A stretch of DNA of 64,000 nt from Symbiodinium microadriaticum (GCA_001939145.1 LSRX01000180.1:669311-733310); one strand, 5' to 3'. Shown: positions 8,801 through 18,025, counted from the stretch's first letter. Made by a program: numbers and translations. The notes: generated from the sequence alone by a model not told the origin.

Positions 8801-11102
8801 ATTCACGGCTGCAAAACATAGGACTGCAAGCAGGTTGCTCCACAACAAAATGATTTCCTGCATCCGTCTGAAATGCCGCAACAGCAGCGACAAACTGCAT
8901 TATTCGTCTTTGCTGCTGCAACCTTGCTTCAGATCGATGCATAGATCCGAAGTGACTGGGACACCAAGGCGCAAGAATGATGACTTTTGGCTTGTTGTTA
9001 CTAATGTATGACCAGAAGGCTCGAACATCACTTTTAGACAAAAGATCAAGGCTCGCAGTCACATCAAAATTCCAACCATTGCTAACGCCATGTTTCTTAA
9101 TCACCAGCCATAAGGATCTGTCATTTCCACCGAAAATCTCCAAAATGTCAACGGTTTCGCTGTCACTTGGAACAGTCATATGTGCAAATTGCTGCATGGT
9201 AAAAGCACCTCGCTTCTTAAGCCTAGACATTGGCGAAGACATTGATGAACCATGCATCCAGCGATATCGTCCAATCGCAAAAGCTCTAAAATCAGATTCA
9301 AGATTATCTGAAGCATTAACGTGCTCTGATCTGGCACCACACAGCTCAGGCGACCATGCAACGCACTCTACCGCCTCATGAAGGCTGCTCAAATCATCGC
9401 CAAGATCATCGCACGTTTGTTCAACTTCAAATTTCTTTGGCTTAATTGTGTGTCCAGCTTTAATCCTGGCCTTGCGCCTCTCGGCACCTTCAGTCGGATA
9501 CACGTGACTGAAATCTTGAGAAGGTGGATCCGCAGCGTCAGCCTCAAACTGCAACAACCCTGAGGTTTCCGGGTGTCCCAAAAAGGCTTTTTCTTCACCA
9601 GAAAACTGGTCTCGGGGACACCTCACTTTTGTACCAACTTTTAAGGGTTGAGGATCATACCGCAAAGGAAATTTATATGACTTCAGCTCATCCACTTCTT
9701 CCCTGCCGAGGTGCGGCAGTCCACGACTGGTAAAAGCGTTGATACTCCAACGGTCCCCAACCCACGGCTCAGGACCGTGACTCTGCTGAGGACTGAAGAC
9801 AACAATTTTATCATGACAGTCGAGAATCTGGCCAGGAATCATGCGATCTCCCACCTTGCGATAGTGCGCAGCGGAACTGTCGTCCACATCCGTCAGCTCC
9901 AACCATAAACCACCCTGCTGATAACGACCTACACAAAGAATAAGATTTAGGGAGCCCCTAAGATTGTGATTATCTCTATGCTTGATCATCGGGCTGTTGT
10001 GGTTTATGCTCAGAGACGACCATTGCAGTCGCTGCTCGCGCGCATTCAAGAAAGCGTTTACATATCGAACCAACTCCTGCTGAGAGCGTGTATGTTTGAT
10101 GATTCCAACAAAAGCACCGTGGGCATAAGCCCCAAAAGTGTAGCAATCTGCGTTGCCATTTTCATCACTTGCAATATCACGAACACCATGTCTGCTGCAG
10201 AAAGGTGTGGCAAGAAAGATGCGGTAACATGTTGAGCATCGGAAGTCCCGATTCAATCGACATCGTTTAGCAAAGGCCTCTGCTTGTTCGGCATCAAGCA
10301 CAACATAATCACACGACAAGTTGGCCTGTAGTCTTACAGGCGACGGAGATCCATCTGAAAACACTTCAACATGCGTAGCATCGAACTTGGAGTCTCTCAA
10401 CTCGGGTTGTATGTGCTGATTGCTGCCTGCCGAAGACTCAAAAGAAACACGTTTCTCAACGTCTTGTCGCATGAAATCAAGTGCCTGTGAGGCCAATGCG
10501 GACAATACCTTGCCAAAGCGATCCTCGCGACTTCCTGGAAGCTGCTTTGAATCAACATGTCGCACATTAGAAGAACAGTTGCACAGTCTACTCTTCATAT
10601 GAAAATTGGTAGCTAATCTGACAACCGTGCTACAGCTCACTTCCTGCGCACCTTCATATTGACACCAACAGTGCTCTGTGACACAAAGACCTGGTAATAG
10701 GGCTCTGACAGATTGCATGTTCCAAACTTGGCTGCGCGCATTTGCTTCGACAACAACCATGCGCGCTGCAGACTGCTGCGAACCAATAATTGCACAAAGG
10801 TGAGCCGTCCGCGCAGCATCATGTTTGTTGCCTGAACCGGCGCACGGACCTGCCAACCTTACCCATAGACAGCGGGGCTTATCTATGGATAAAGTTTGCA
10901 ACAACCTGTCCCGATGGCCTTTTGAATGAAGATCGTGGTGAATATTGTTCGTAAGGAAACCAAGTCGCTGCAACAGCCTCTGTCTCAAACCGGCCTTATC
11001 CGACACAACCCACGCCAAAGGTTTACCCACATCTAGACTATCGTGATAAGAATTCGGACTCGGACGATCATGCTCCGGCTGTGGCAGCTCCTCGTGTTTC
11101 AC
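5826..11102 (-). CDS. Pol polyprotein part 1: MTase-like, 2OG dioxygenase-like, MTase-like, zinc region, integrase (ORF B)
   Basis: 1758 codons from a GTG at 11102; the frame is open upstream to about 11131, so it is probably entered from ORF A. Domains in order: (1) residues about 25-165, Rossmann methyltransferase-like, with LAGPCAGSGN (Cys87) and VVVEANARS (Glu119) placed like motifs IV and VI of C5 cytosine methyltransferases; (2) about 330-460, 2-oxoglutarate/Fe(II) dioxygenase-like, with His375-x-Asp377, His442 and Arg451 as the expected iron and 2OG ligands; (3) about 645-800, a second methyltransferase-like domain (VDILEIFGG at 651, APWCPSHFGS with Cys714, VVEQP with Glu755); (4) 871-925, a Cys/His-rich zinc region with two CPGC pairs; (5) integrase, with HIRWFH and CDIC zinc ligands (about 1090-1128) and catalytic Asp1155, Asp1209, Glu1243. 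The N-terminus of reverse transcriptase starts at the end, where the frame breaks. Integrase is certain; the accessory enzymes are fold-level calls. Confidence 0.85.
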   Translation of the reverse strand: MKHEELPQPEHDRPSPNSYHDSLDVGKPLAWVVSDKAGLRQRLLQRLGFLTNNIHHDLHSKGHRDRLLQTLSIDKPRCLWVRLAGPCAGSGNKHDAARTAHLCAIIGSQQSAARMVVVEANARSQVWNMQSVRALLPGLCVTEHCWCQYEGAQEVSCSTVVRLATNFHMKSRLCNCSSNVRHVDSKQLPGSREDRFGKVLSALASQALDFMRQDVEKRVSFESSAGSNQHIQPELRDSKFDATHVEVFSDGSPSPVRLQANLSCDYVVLDAEQAEAFAKRCRLNRDFRCSTCYRIFLATPFCSRHGVRDIASDENGNADCYTFGAYAHGAFVGIIKHTRSQQELVRYVNAFLNAREQRLQWSSLSINHNSPMIKHRDNHNLRGSLNLILCVGRYQQGGLWLELTDVDDSSAAHYRKVGDRMIPGQILDCHDKIVVFSPQQSHGPEPWVGDRWSINAFTSRGLPHLGREEVDELKSYKFPLRYDPQPLKVGTKVRCPRDQFSGEEKAFLGHPETSGLLQFEADAADPPSQDFSHVYPTEGAERRKARIKAGHTIKPKKFEVEQTCDDLGDDLSSLHEAVECVAWSPELCGARSEHVNASDNLESDFRAFAIGRYRWMHGSSMSSPMSRLKKRGAFTMQQFAHMTVPSDSETVDILEIFGGNDRSLWLVIKKHGVSNGWNFDVTASLDLLSKSDVRAFWSYISNNKPKVIILAPWCPSHFGSMHRSEARLQQQRRIMQFVAAVAAFQTDAGNHFVVEQPACSPMFCSREWQSQVKSDTLHECHFDQNAFGRKASESNFDTHLVSSTELLVRRFRGNPPVKSGRCGFHYGNLEHSTAQVWSSSMCDVMAEGVVDCLMASFAHSEVYAAGQSKQCPGCKWHKRKDHPSHDRSENCKFRTVKSSKWSCPGCLRNKPRTDSTHTLDDECQWNTARVMPEGLGRERKGGHPRDVRVPAAAEPTAAAGGGGLRSVGSREAHPEDVPALRARRARASGSDPAVRHRDAEAQVNEGGAGVAAVEPSARESARPDERSDGHEAAVPAPMARANAPPVAASADANAPPEDPDRWTSFDLGRALQDLRSIREGVVRRALRKLHIRWFHASAQRMKTLLTAAGVSPEIMVLVQQIVDTCDICRNWTRPGPRTVTSATVTTRFNEEIQVDLLFYRDKIILHMIDRTTRFTVARRIASKHLDNVVEGVMSHWVGMFGPPNRITSDQEGAFQSPEAAALLESRGIKLHLLAKEQHASIVERHHAILRRQLHVLEEQSTAEGLRISFDAILGEAVYAKNALFAVGGASPFEAVFGRTPPLLGVVDAEIGDSPDDRDSDRVRQIAIQSMIQATAESKMKRADRGKSRMPGELLDLQVGDAVEFYRRATTKDAHSWFGPATVTDLTSVRDGQIGVKWQGRLIICRTQDVRRALIFWCFLSQPPSQSPVAFLCEAAEDLRGDVVRVGWFRAKDAWIACEGNSRFPRVLLAGLHVGSCALNLDGIVSFRFGSGVISLPAVACDDSFLLWWTPGDVSCWYHAFMPGNQHLNMQKVTGMQGAAFVQYFCADAETVTSLRQVVHDVPNLGGPYEPSLPQLRDVTAQVTQRQRRRQLEIADRPNNAESSQVERFDIFTPSEATCVEGDEESADVMPEAAEQLFSRYASRAPQVVSDEAPESAFVFDVIELEAEDPSIAFNACSARYLSANPANVEPDELLVFEYGTDEAVIERTHNILSRQEALANAELCRSSMLKELARWHRHGAWRRVPRAECRNICPVVGS

Positions 11103-14100
11103 ATCTCGCTGCGATCCCGCGTGCGCTCAGGAGAAGCATTGCGGTCGCCGCGACGACAGGACATTTGGAAATCCAGGCCACTTCGGTCACTTGACGATGC
11201 AGTCTGAGACACATCAAACCGTGCATCTATCGGAAGAATCAAGTGACCACTGTCCGACATTTTCAAATCGTATGCCACAGTTCCAGGGCAACGCTGAATT
11301 TCGCAGCCAGCTGGACCAGGAAGGTACAACTTGTTGTTGCCCATATCGAGGATACACCGAAAGGATTTTAGACTCTTCAGACCCAACAGTGGCGGCAGAT
11401 CAGAACCTGCAATGACCGGCGCAGTGAAACTACCAGCTACTTGCTTGTTGTCGTCACTGCAAAGACGCAAGGCCATGCGTTGCGCAACATCGGCTTGCTG
11501 GGAGTCCTTGCCGACTCCTTCTACTGAAAGAGAACGATTCATCCTCAGACTCTTGGCTTTGACCCCAACAATCTCCTGCATGCGTTGCGCGGTTCGCTCG
11601 CCTACCAGATTATCATGCGCTCCAGGATCGATCAACAATCCTGGGCGGTCGTTGGCCAATCTGGTGCGCAAATGATAGGCCTTGGCATTGTTGGCATCAC
11701 CAGTGGGTGCTGTGTCGTAGATTGATCCTTCCTCATCAGCCTCCCACCAAGCCATCAGAAGACTATTCAATTGAACCACGGTTCGATTGCGCTCGATTTC
11801 ATCTGCATTGGGTCCACGCCTGTTCGGGGGAGGATGCTTGGGACTTGGAGCACCGGGCCGAAGAGCTTCGACAGCGGTGTTATCAGCATCTTGTGCCTCG
11901 GCAGACTCAGCAACAGAACGTGCAGTTTCAGCAGCACTCCATCTCGGAGGACTGTCCGGTCCTACATCTGACCTTCTGGACTTCCGCGAACGATTGCTGC
12001 TTACTTGGGACACACTTTCAAGCCTTGCTAAGTCCTCTTCAAGAGTCGTCATGTACCTGTTGCCGCTGGCGTGCGAGGCCACTGACGAGGATGCACCTTT
12101 ACTACCAACATGATAATGAAATGCAACTCCTGGCAACGCAGCTGAAGCGACACCGGTATGCCACGTCTCGACTCGAGGAGGTGCTGGCGGTGAAGTCAAG
12201 GCAAGAGACGCGGGGACTGGCCGAGAAAAGTCCGCCAGGTGAGCGCTGCTTTGTCCAAGCCCTTGTCCTTTGCCGGCGCCCTTGGAGACTACCTGTGGAC
12301 ACTTCCTCCACAAATGCTCTTCCGATCCGCATTTTGAGCATTTAAGCACTTGACCATCCTTACCTCGTGGATTCTTCCGATGAAAACCGCCCTTGGTTTT
12401 ACCCGCCCCCTTACCACCTGCGAAAGCAGTTGGGGGCAGAAACGCCGCATACGTCCGTCCGTAGGGCCCATTTCGCAGCTTTCCAATGTGACGATTGGCA
12501 CGGAAGTTTACCCTACGATATCTTCGGGGAGGCTTCCCCGTGTATCGCCGCCATCTTCGTCTGGCCAGAATGTAATCCTGGTACAGCTCGTTCTGTCGAG
12601 AGTTGGCATCAGTTCGGCTTTCACCATCGACCTCAACAGCGTTGTAAGCCCTGATGCCTTCATCAACTGAGCCCGTGTCGGTATCCGTAGCCGACGAGAA
12701 CTCCCAATCGTCAAAGTACGAGCCGCAGGCAGTACAACGCTCCTCACCATCCGCTGAGGAGCCAACGCCTGGCCCAGCAACATACTGCCCCATGTCTTCA
12801 GCAGCTCCGCCGGCAGACGAATGGTCAGGCATCCAAGATCCTGGACCACCGAATGATCCACCAAGCCCGCCACTGAGGTCTGCTGGCACATCGTGAGCTG
12901 CATGATCTCTCGGAACACCGAAAGTGGGGAAGTAGTTGTATGCACCAGGATCACCAACTCCAGCCTGTTGGTTCGGATGACGATACGAACCTTCGAACAA
13001 ATGACCTTGTCGCCTGATCCTTTCCAACAGCTGCGCAAGCTGCGCTTCGTCTTGCGGCAAATTACCATTCAAGGGCTGCAACAGACGATCAAGCTGATCA
13101 ACACTCACGCCGACGGCTTTGAGAAGCAACCAAGCCAAGCCCTGATGATTCACGCCTAAACCACCGCGCACTGCGGCACGATTTCTTAAGACATCAAATC
13201 GTACAAGGAAGGCATCTATACTCTCGCCTGGCAACCGGTTGAAATTCAAGAAATCAGACACCGCTCTAGTCTGAGCCTCACCGTCCAACGGTGAGTAACG
13301 ACGAGCCAATGTTGTGACAAGAAGCATCAAACCGGTAATATGCTGACCCGTTTGCTGATCCCAGGCTCCCTGTGCCAGATGTTCTGGAGGTATCTCTCTC
13401 ACCAATTCCTTGGCGGAACCAGTGATCTGCATGGCTGCAATAGCTCCCTGTCTGGCAGCTTCTACATCCGTGGCACTAGCCCATAGCACTAAGTCAGAAA
13501 TCCACGACCGGAGAGAGTAATGATGATTGCGTTCACAGCTCCAAGCCGGCGGCACCTTTAAGGTCGCTGTACCTACGTACGGAGGTCCGGCGTCTCCTAC
13601 GTGCGCGTGCTGCCTGGGATGATTGCCTCCAGGATTGTGTCCTCTATGAAAGCCAGGGTTCATGAACACCAGAACTGCCACACTGAAAACTAAACACAAC
13701 CAGACAACAAGCTTTGCAATGGAGAAGTACTGCTTTCCGTTCCGCCGACTCGACTTCAGCCGCCTCGCTTCTTTCCTGCGAGACTTGCGATCCGAATCGG
13801 GTTTAGAACGATGCATGTTCTTATCTTGTGTTCGCCTATAGTACGTTCCCAGGTTGCGCGGCTCAGGAGTAGGTGCTTTGATAGTGCGTGCGCGTGCATC
13901 AGCTTCTACATTGACTGAAGTGCTCACACCAGTGCTCACCAACTCTGAAGACCTCTCAAGCCTTCGAGGCAAACGTTGTATCAAAGCATCTACGGCAACA
14001 CGGAATCTAAAAGGCACATGCTGCTGCACGAATGTGTCCAAAAGATCCTCAGTACGTGTACTCGCGATGCTCTGATCTGCATTAAGGGAACCACTAGGGA

Positions 14101-15043
14101 GGCGAACAGGTCCTAAACCACTAAACCCAGGGATGGAGGTTTCGCCTTGAGGCACCCCGGCCTCCGTGGCGTTTGCCTGAGGCCGATGCTTCGGTCCTTC
14201 CACGGGAAGTTTAGGGTTCTCGGCATTAGGGGAACCACTAGGGAGGTTTTCTGGGACTAAACCACTAAACCCATCTGCGTGCATCTGAAGCGCTTGCTCG
14301 CGCACACTGAACACATGCTCCTCACTTAAACCGATATTATCTGGACTGGGGACTAAACCACTAGGGCTTAGGGTGAGAGTAGTGGCGGCGTGGTGCAGCG
14401 CAGACTGCACCTGCGAGTCGTCCGTGGTCGTCGTCGTCACGCTCGTGTCCAGAGTCAACTCGTCGTGAGGCGGCTCGACGACCAAACTGCGGGTGTGCAC
14501 TCCCGTATCCTCGGCTCCAGAAGAGCCTGAGACACGAAAGAGTCCCTCGGCATTTTGATCGACGAGCCTGGCATATGGATCATCGTCCAAAGTCGACAGT
14601 TCGCGTCCTTCCAGCTGTTCGTCCAGTTCATCAAGAACGTGTGTCAGACGTTGCAGCGTATGTTCGAGGCGAATGTTCGACTCCAGATTCCTGAGCTCGC
14701 CTTGGGCTTTCATTGATGTTGAAATCACTGAATTCACAATGGATTCTGCAGATCCCTCGTAACGACGCTCATCCAAGTCAAAGATCGGAGTATTGCTTGC
14801 GCTGGCTTCCGATTCCGCTTGTCCATCCAGCTCTAACGGTCTGCTTCCTTCCACATACAAAACGGTGAAGATTGCAGTCATGACCGAGAGCACACAAAGG
14901 AAGAAGCGGCATCCGAAACCACTGGCCCAGGAGCAACTCATGAGCTCCGCTACCAAGTTGAACTTGGCAGCGTCCGAAGGATCATGATAAAGCTCAACTT
15001 GCCTCTGCAACGCATCTCGTCCTTTTGCTTCTGCGCGTCTCAT
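11099..15043 (-). CDS. Gag-protease polyprotein (ORF A)
   Basis: 1314 codons. Residues 1-29 are encoded inside the LTR. Two hydrophobic segments (about 46-64 and 437-458) look membrane-spanning and flank a long Ser/Thr/acidic low-complexity region; this is unusual for a Gag. A copia-type capsid-like domain follows (LRSWISDLVLW to about ERIRRQGHL), then a CCHC zinc knuckle near residues 902-915 (CSKCGSEEHLWRKC, C-x2-C-x4-H-x4-C) for RNA packaging. The C-terminal part has a retropepsin-like site, LLIDPGAHDNLVG near residue 1137, with DPGA in place of D-S/T-G-A. A second Cys pair (CTAC) precedes the knuckle. The frame ends ATG-TGA at 11104-11099 and the next ORF continues in the -1 frame, overlapping by about 30 nt, so the downstream enzymes may be made by frameshifting. 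Confidence 0.88.
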   Translation of the reverse strand: MRRAEAKGRDALQRQVELYHDPSDAAKFNLVAELMSCSWASGFGCRFFLCVLSVMTAIFTVLYVEGSRPLELDGQAESEASASNTPIFDLDERRYEGSAESIVNSVISTSMKAQGELRNLESNIRLEHTLQRLTHVLDELDEQLEGRELSTLDDDPYARLVDQNAEGLFRVSGSSGAEDTGVHTRSLVVEPPHDELTLDTSVTTTTTDDSQVQSALHHAATTLTLSPSGLVPSPDNIGLSEEHVFSVREQALQMHADGFSGLVPENLPSGSPNAENPKLPVEGPKHRPQANATEAGVPQGETSIPGFSGLGPVRLPSGSLNADQSIASTRTEDLLDTFVQQHVPFRFRVAVDALIQRLPRRLERSSELVSTGVSTSVNVEADARARTIKAPTPEPRNLGTYYRRTQDKNMHRSKPDSDRKSRRKEARRLKSSRRNGKQYFSIAKLVVWLCLVFSVAVLVFMNPGFHRGHNPGGNHPRQHAHVGDAGPPYVGTATLKVPPAWSCERNHHYSLRSWISDLVLWASATDVEAARQGAIAAMQITGSAKELVREIPPEHLAQGAWDQQTGQHITGLMLLVTTLARRYSPLDGEAQTRAVSDFLNFNRLPGESIDAFLVRFDVLRNRAAVRGGLGVNHQGLAWLLLKAVGVSVDQLDRLLQPLNGNLPQDEAQLAQLLERIRRQGHLFEGSYRHPNQQAGVGDPGAYNYFPTFGVPRDHAAHDVPADLSGGLGGSFGGPGSWMPDHSSAGGAAEDMGQYVAGPGVGSSADGEERCTACGSYFDDWEFSSATDTDTGSVDEGIRAYNAVEVDGESRTDANSRQNELYQDYILARRRWRRYTGKPPRRYRRVNFRANRHIGKLRNGPYGRTYAAFLPPTAFAGGKGAGKTKGGFHRKNPRGKDGQVLKCSKCGSEEHLWRKCPQVVSKGAGKGQGLGQSSAHLADFSRPVPASLALTSPPAPPRVETWHTGVASAALPGVAFHYHVGSKGASSSVASHASGNRYMTTLEEDLARLESVSQVSSNRSRKSRRSDVGPDSPPRWSAAETARSVAESAEAQDADNTAVEALRPGAPSPKHPPPNRRGPNADEIERNRTVVQLNSLLMAWWEADEEGSIYDTAPTGDANNAKAYHLRTRLANDRPGLLIDPGAHDNLVGERTAQRMQEIVGVKAKSLRMNRSLSVEGVGKDSQQADVAQRMALRLCSDDNKQVAGSFTAPVIAGSDLPPLLGLKSLKSFRCILDMGNNKLYLPGPAGCEIQRCPGTVAYDLKMSDSGHLILPIDARFDVSQTASSSDRSGLDFQMSCRRGDRNASPERTRDRSEM
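14945..14955 (-). promoter_or_regulatory. Primer binding site for initiator tRNA-Met
   Basis: Immediately after the 5' LTR the sense strand reads TGGTAGCGGAG. This matches the complement of the 3' end of eukaryotic initiator tRNA-Met (TGGTAGCRGAG), the usual copia primer. Spacing to the LTR is zero. The site lies within the gag frame and encodes Leu-Val-Ala-Glu. Confidence 0.8.
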
Positions 15044-15252
15044 GGCTCAAGGAATGGATTCACGAGTGATCTTTACAAGTATGCACAGTGCAAAATGCAG
15101 TCAAGGAAAGCCTTCTAGGCGGAGGTCCAAAAGTATCTGCACAAGACCCAATTGACTTCAAACACGTGTGATGTACCTCGAGGCTCGAGAGTCAAAGGCA
15201 GCAACCAGACAAAGTACCTGAGCGGGCATGTAGGCTGCTCTACTTCTCAACT
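14956..15252 (-). repeat. 5' LTR of the copia element, containing the gag start
   Basis: Identical copy of 3951-4247. The gag ATG is at 15043, inside the LTR. After two more bases and an n (15255) the sequence becomes a (CTA/ACC)n array, so the outer edge is set only by comparison with the other LTR. Confidence 0.92.
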
Positions 15253-15255
15253 GGN

Positions 15256-15361
15256 ACTACTACTACGACGACTACTACTACTACTACTACTACTACCACT
15301 ACCACTACCACTACCACTACCACTACCACTACCACCACCACCACCACCACCACCACTGCTG

Positions 15362-15401
<40 letters not shown>

Positions 15402-15402
15402 C
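15256..15402. repeat. (ACT/ACC)n trinucleotide array beyond the 5' LTR
   Basis: CTA, CCA and CTG units directly after the single n at 15255, complementary in type to the array at 3690-3950. The n marks an assembly join here. Confidence 0.9.
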
Positions 15403-17990
15403 TGTAGATTCCTCAGCCGTTGTTCAGGAAGCCAGGTGTGGTCGCACCATGTCCTTGGGTTTGGCGGCTTTGGCTGGTGCTGCAGAGGTCGGCTGGGCGA
15501 ATCGTCCCTCTGGGGCCCAGGTTTTTGAAGAACCTTGCGCGGAGATTGCTTGTTAGGCACTGGGGCAGAATTGTGGGACGCTGCGTGGGAGCTTGGTTGG
15601 ACGCAGCAAGTGTACTAAGTCCAATTGTTTCTGTTCTTGGACGAAGCTTGCCGGCGAGCTCGTTGTTAGCTCTAGAAGCCGTTCTGGTCTCGGCTTTTCA
15701 GCAGAATGCAAGTTGGCAAGGGTATTGCACTTTGATACGGGGGACCTGCGATGGAGCTCTAAAACTTCATGGAAAGCAGCTGTAATACATCGTTCTCTGG
15801 ACATGATCTAGGCTACTTTGAGGGACATGTAGGACAGCTGTGGGTGGGACCTCAACTGTGAGAAAAGCACATCCGTGCAGCTCCTTGCTTGCTGTGCGCA
15901 GGCCGCCGGCCGCATGCGCAGAGAGTGTGGAAGCCTACGAGCCTGCTGCGAATCCCGCGTAGGCCTTCTTGCCGTCCCGATCGTCGAGTGCACGTCATCA
16001 TTACATCACTGCTGCTAGCCAGGTGCTATTGTTGGTTTGTGCGAGAGGCCATGGAAAGTCTTAAATCACCCAAATCCTAATTACCGAACCCCAGCTAGAG
16101 ATAGAACCCTGATCCCAGCTGTCTGCAGCACCAGGCAGTCCCTTCGAGTTTGATTGCGACTGCAGGGAGCCCGAGCGTTCCGTGAGGTGGCGGTGCTTGC
16201 AACGCTGTGTGGACACGGCAAAGTTAGACAGATGAGAGGAAGCCATCGCACATCGATCTGTTTACTGGGAAATGTGGTAGGCGGCACGTTTGCAATCAAA
16301 AAGCAGGGTACCATGTAGGGCCGTGCACGATGTTGCCTCCCCTGGCGGAGACAGAACTTCGACCTTTTCTGAGGCACGGGAGACTTTTTCCTTGAAAAGG
16401 CGAAGGCCTGTCATCGAGGGAAGTGTGATAGAAACTGCATACATTGCGGAAACAGCGGAACAGTGCCCGATGTTTTCTTGAAGTCAACACCTTCAACGTA
16501 AGTGTAGTTCACTCGCTGCAGGCCTTGCGAGAGTGTAAGCATGCCGGGGCTTTCTTTAAGTGTTTCGCCAGAGGAGCCAAGGACCCTACACGCCGGGGCC
16601 GGTACCATAAAATTTGGGGAGACACTGTGGAGATCAGGGTTCAGGGTTACTCCAGCTAGACCTGGCTGATCATCGTCCTGCTGAGCAATCAGGCACGAGC
16701 CGCATAGGAGAACGGAGATACGTATCAGTCCTGTGTCCTTCCTTAACCAGGAAACTTTGTTACGGATTTCTCTGCCCGTCTGTTCCAACTCAAAACCCGA
16801 GTTTCTCTTGCTTGCACTCCTGTGATATATCTCGTGCCCCCTTGTGCCCAGCGCGACAAATTTCGGGAGAAGCGCTGTGCCCGGCCAGCGCCCGAGAGAC
16901 GAGAGGCCGAGGAATGCCGTTCCTCTTGTTGGATGAAAGAGCCAGGAGGGGTGTTCCTATAGGTTGATGCATTGCCTTTCGCATGCGCGCCTTTGGTTTG
17001 CACATCTTGCCACCAGGAGGCTAACAGTAACATGACTGGACATTAGCACATGAACGTGCGGCAGTTCAATTACGAAGCAAAGCGTGACCTGTAAACGACA
17101 TGCTCCCTATGAGGGTGGCAGGGGCCCGGGCAGACTTCTCGCGGACAAGGGCTGACATCCAGAGGGCTCGGCCCAGACCCAGGACATGATAATGTAGCAG
17201 GTTTCAACACACAACGAGGGGCATTGAAAGGGTTGGGTTGCAGTCCGAGAAGAATGGCCGAATGCTTCTCAGTCCGTTCCGAAGTTCAGCTTGTGCGTAG
17301 CTTGATGCAGCCTGAAAATCATTGGCGCCGGCCTGAACATCCACACAGCAAAGCACTCATGAGGCCCCAAGCACGATGGACAGCTCGTACATCAGATCTC
17401 CAGAAAACCTGGGCTGAAAGAAAAACGATTGGCCAGCACATTGATGCCGACCAATTTTGATCTCGGAAACCCGAAGCAAGGAGCAAACAGAAGCAAGAAC
17501 AAAGCAAAGCCATGAACCTTTACATGCCAAACTGGAGGCTCTGAACACCCTGAGCTCCAAGCTCGGAACCACGAATGCTAATGCTGTAGCCTTTCCTCGC
17601 CTGAGGTGGGCCTCCGGAATGATGAAGGAGATTTCCATTGTTTGGACCATGATGTCCGAGGCTCCCACCAAGATGAGAAGTGTGAAATGGCCCCCGGTCC
17701 CTCCTGGTTTTGGTTGCATTCTTACGTCCATCCTTCTTGCTCGGGTCATAAGCATGGTCATTACCTTTTACTGGATGTTCTTGCTATTCTACGATTCTGT
17801 GTAAGTTGTCAATCCTGTTGCTACTGTTGTTATTCTTGCTCCTATCGGGTTTCCTGCCAGCACGTCCTTTGGCAATCTCAACGTCAAGCTACTTCAAGTG
17901 AAGGTTGGGGCTGGTCCATGCCACAATGGCGATGCTTCCATGCTGCCACTTGTATTCCGGCCAGCATATCGGTCAATGCTGCTGGTGCCC
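15403..17990. other. No gene recognised
   Basis: Several open frames of 60-135 codons occur on both strands, for example 15420-15785 plus and 17357-17761 minus. None shows a family motif, and opposite-strand frames over the same bases look equally plausible. Exons of an unrecognised gene cannot be excluded. Confidence 0.4.
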
Positions 17991-18025
17991 TTTCTCCTCC
18001 TCCACCTCCTCTAGCTATTAATTTC

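Larger units (their letters stand above)
3951..15252 (-). mobile_element. Ty1/copia LTR retrotransposon with accessory enzyme domains
   Basis: An 11.3-kb element bounded by two identical 297-bp direct repeats. Sense order: LTR, primer binding site, gag with zinc knuckle, aspartic protease, methyltransferase-like and dioxygenase-like insert, Cys/His zinc region, integrase, reverse transcriptase, RNase H, LTR. Integrase before reverse transcriptase is the copia order. The coding region lies in three frames joined by two apparent -1 shifts (near 11100-11131 and 5847-5854). Identical LTRs imply a recent insertion. I see no polypurine tract next to the 3' LTR and no clear target-site duplication, because both flanks are trinucleotide arrays and a single n sits at 15255. 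It lies downstream of the polymerase gene on the same strand. Confidence 0.93.

Noticed and set aside
3951-15252. CRISPR, prophage or bacterial operon structures
   Set aside because: No direct-repeat/spacer array or bacterial gene organisation anywhere; introns, LTRs and TTTAGGG arrays show a eukaryote.
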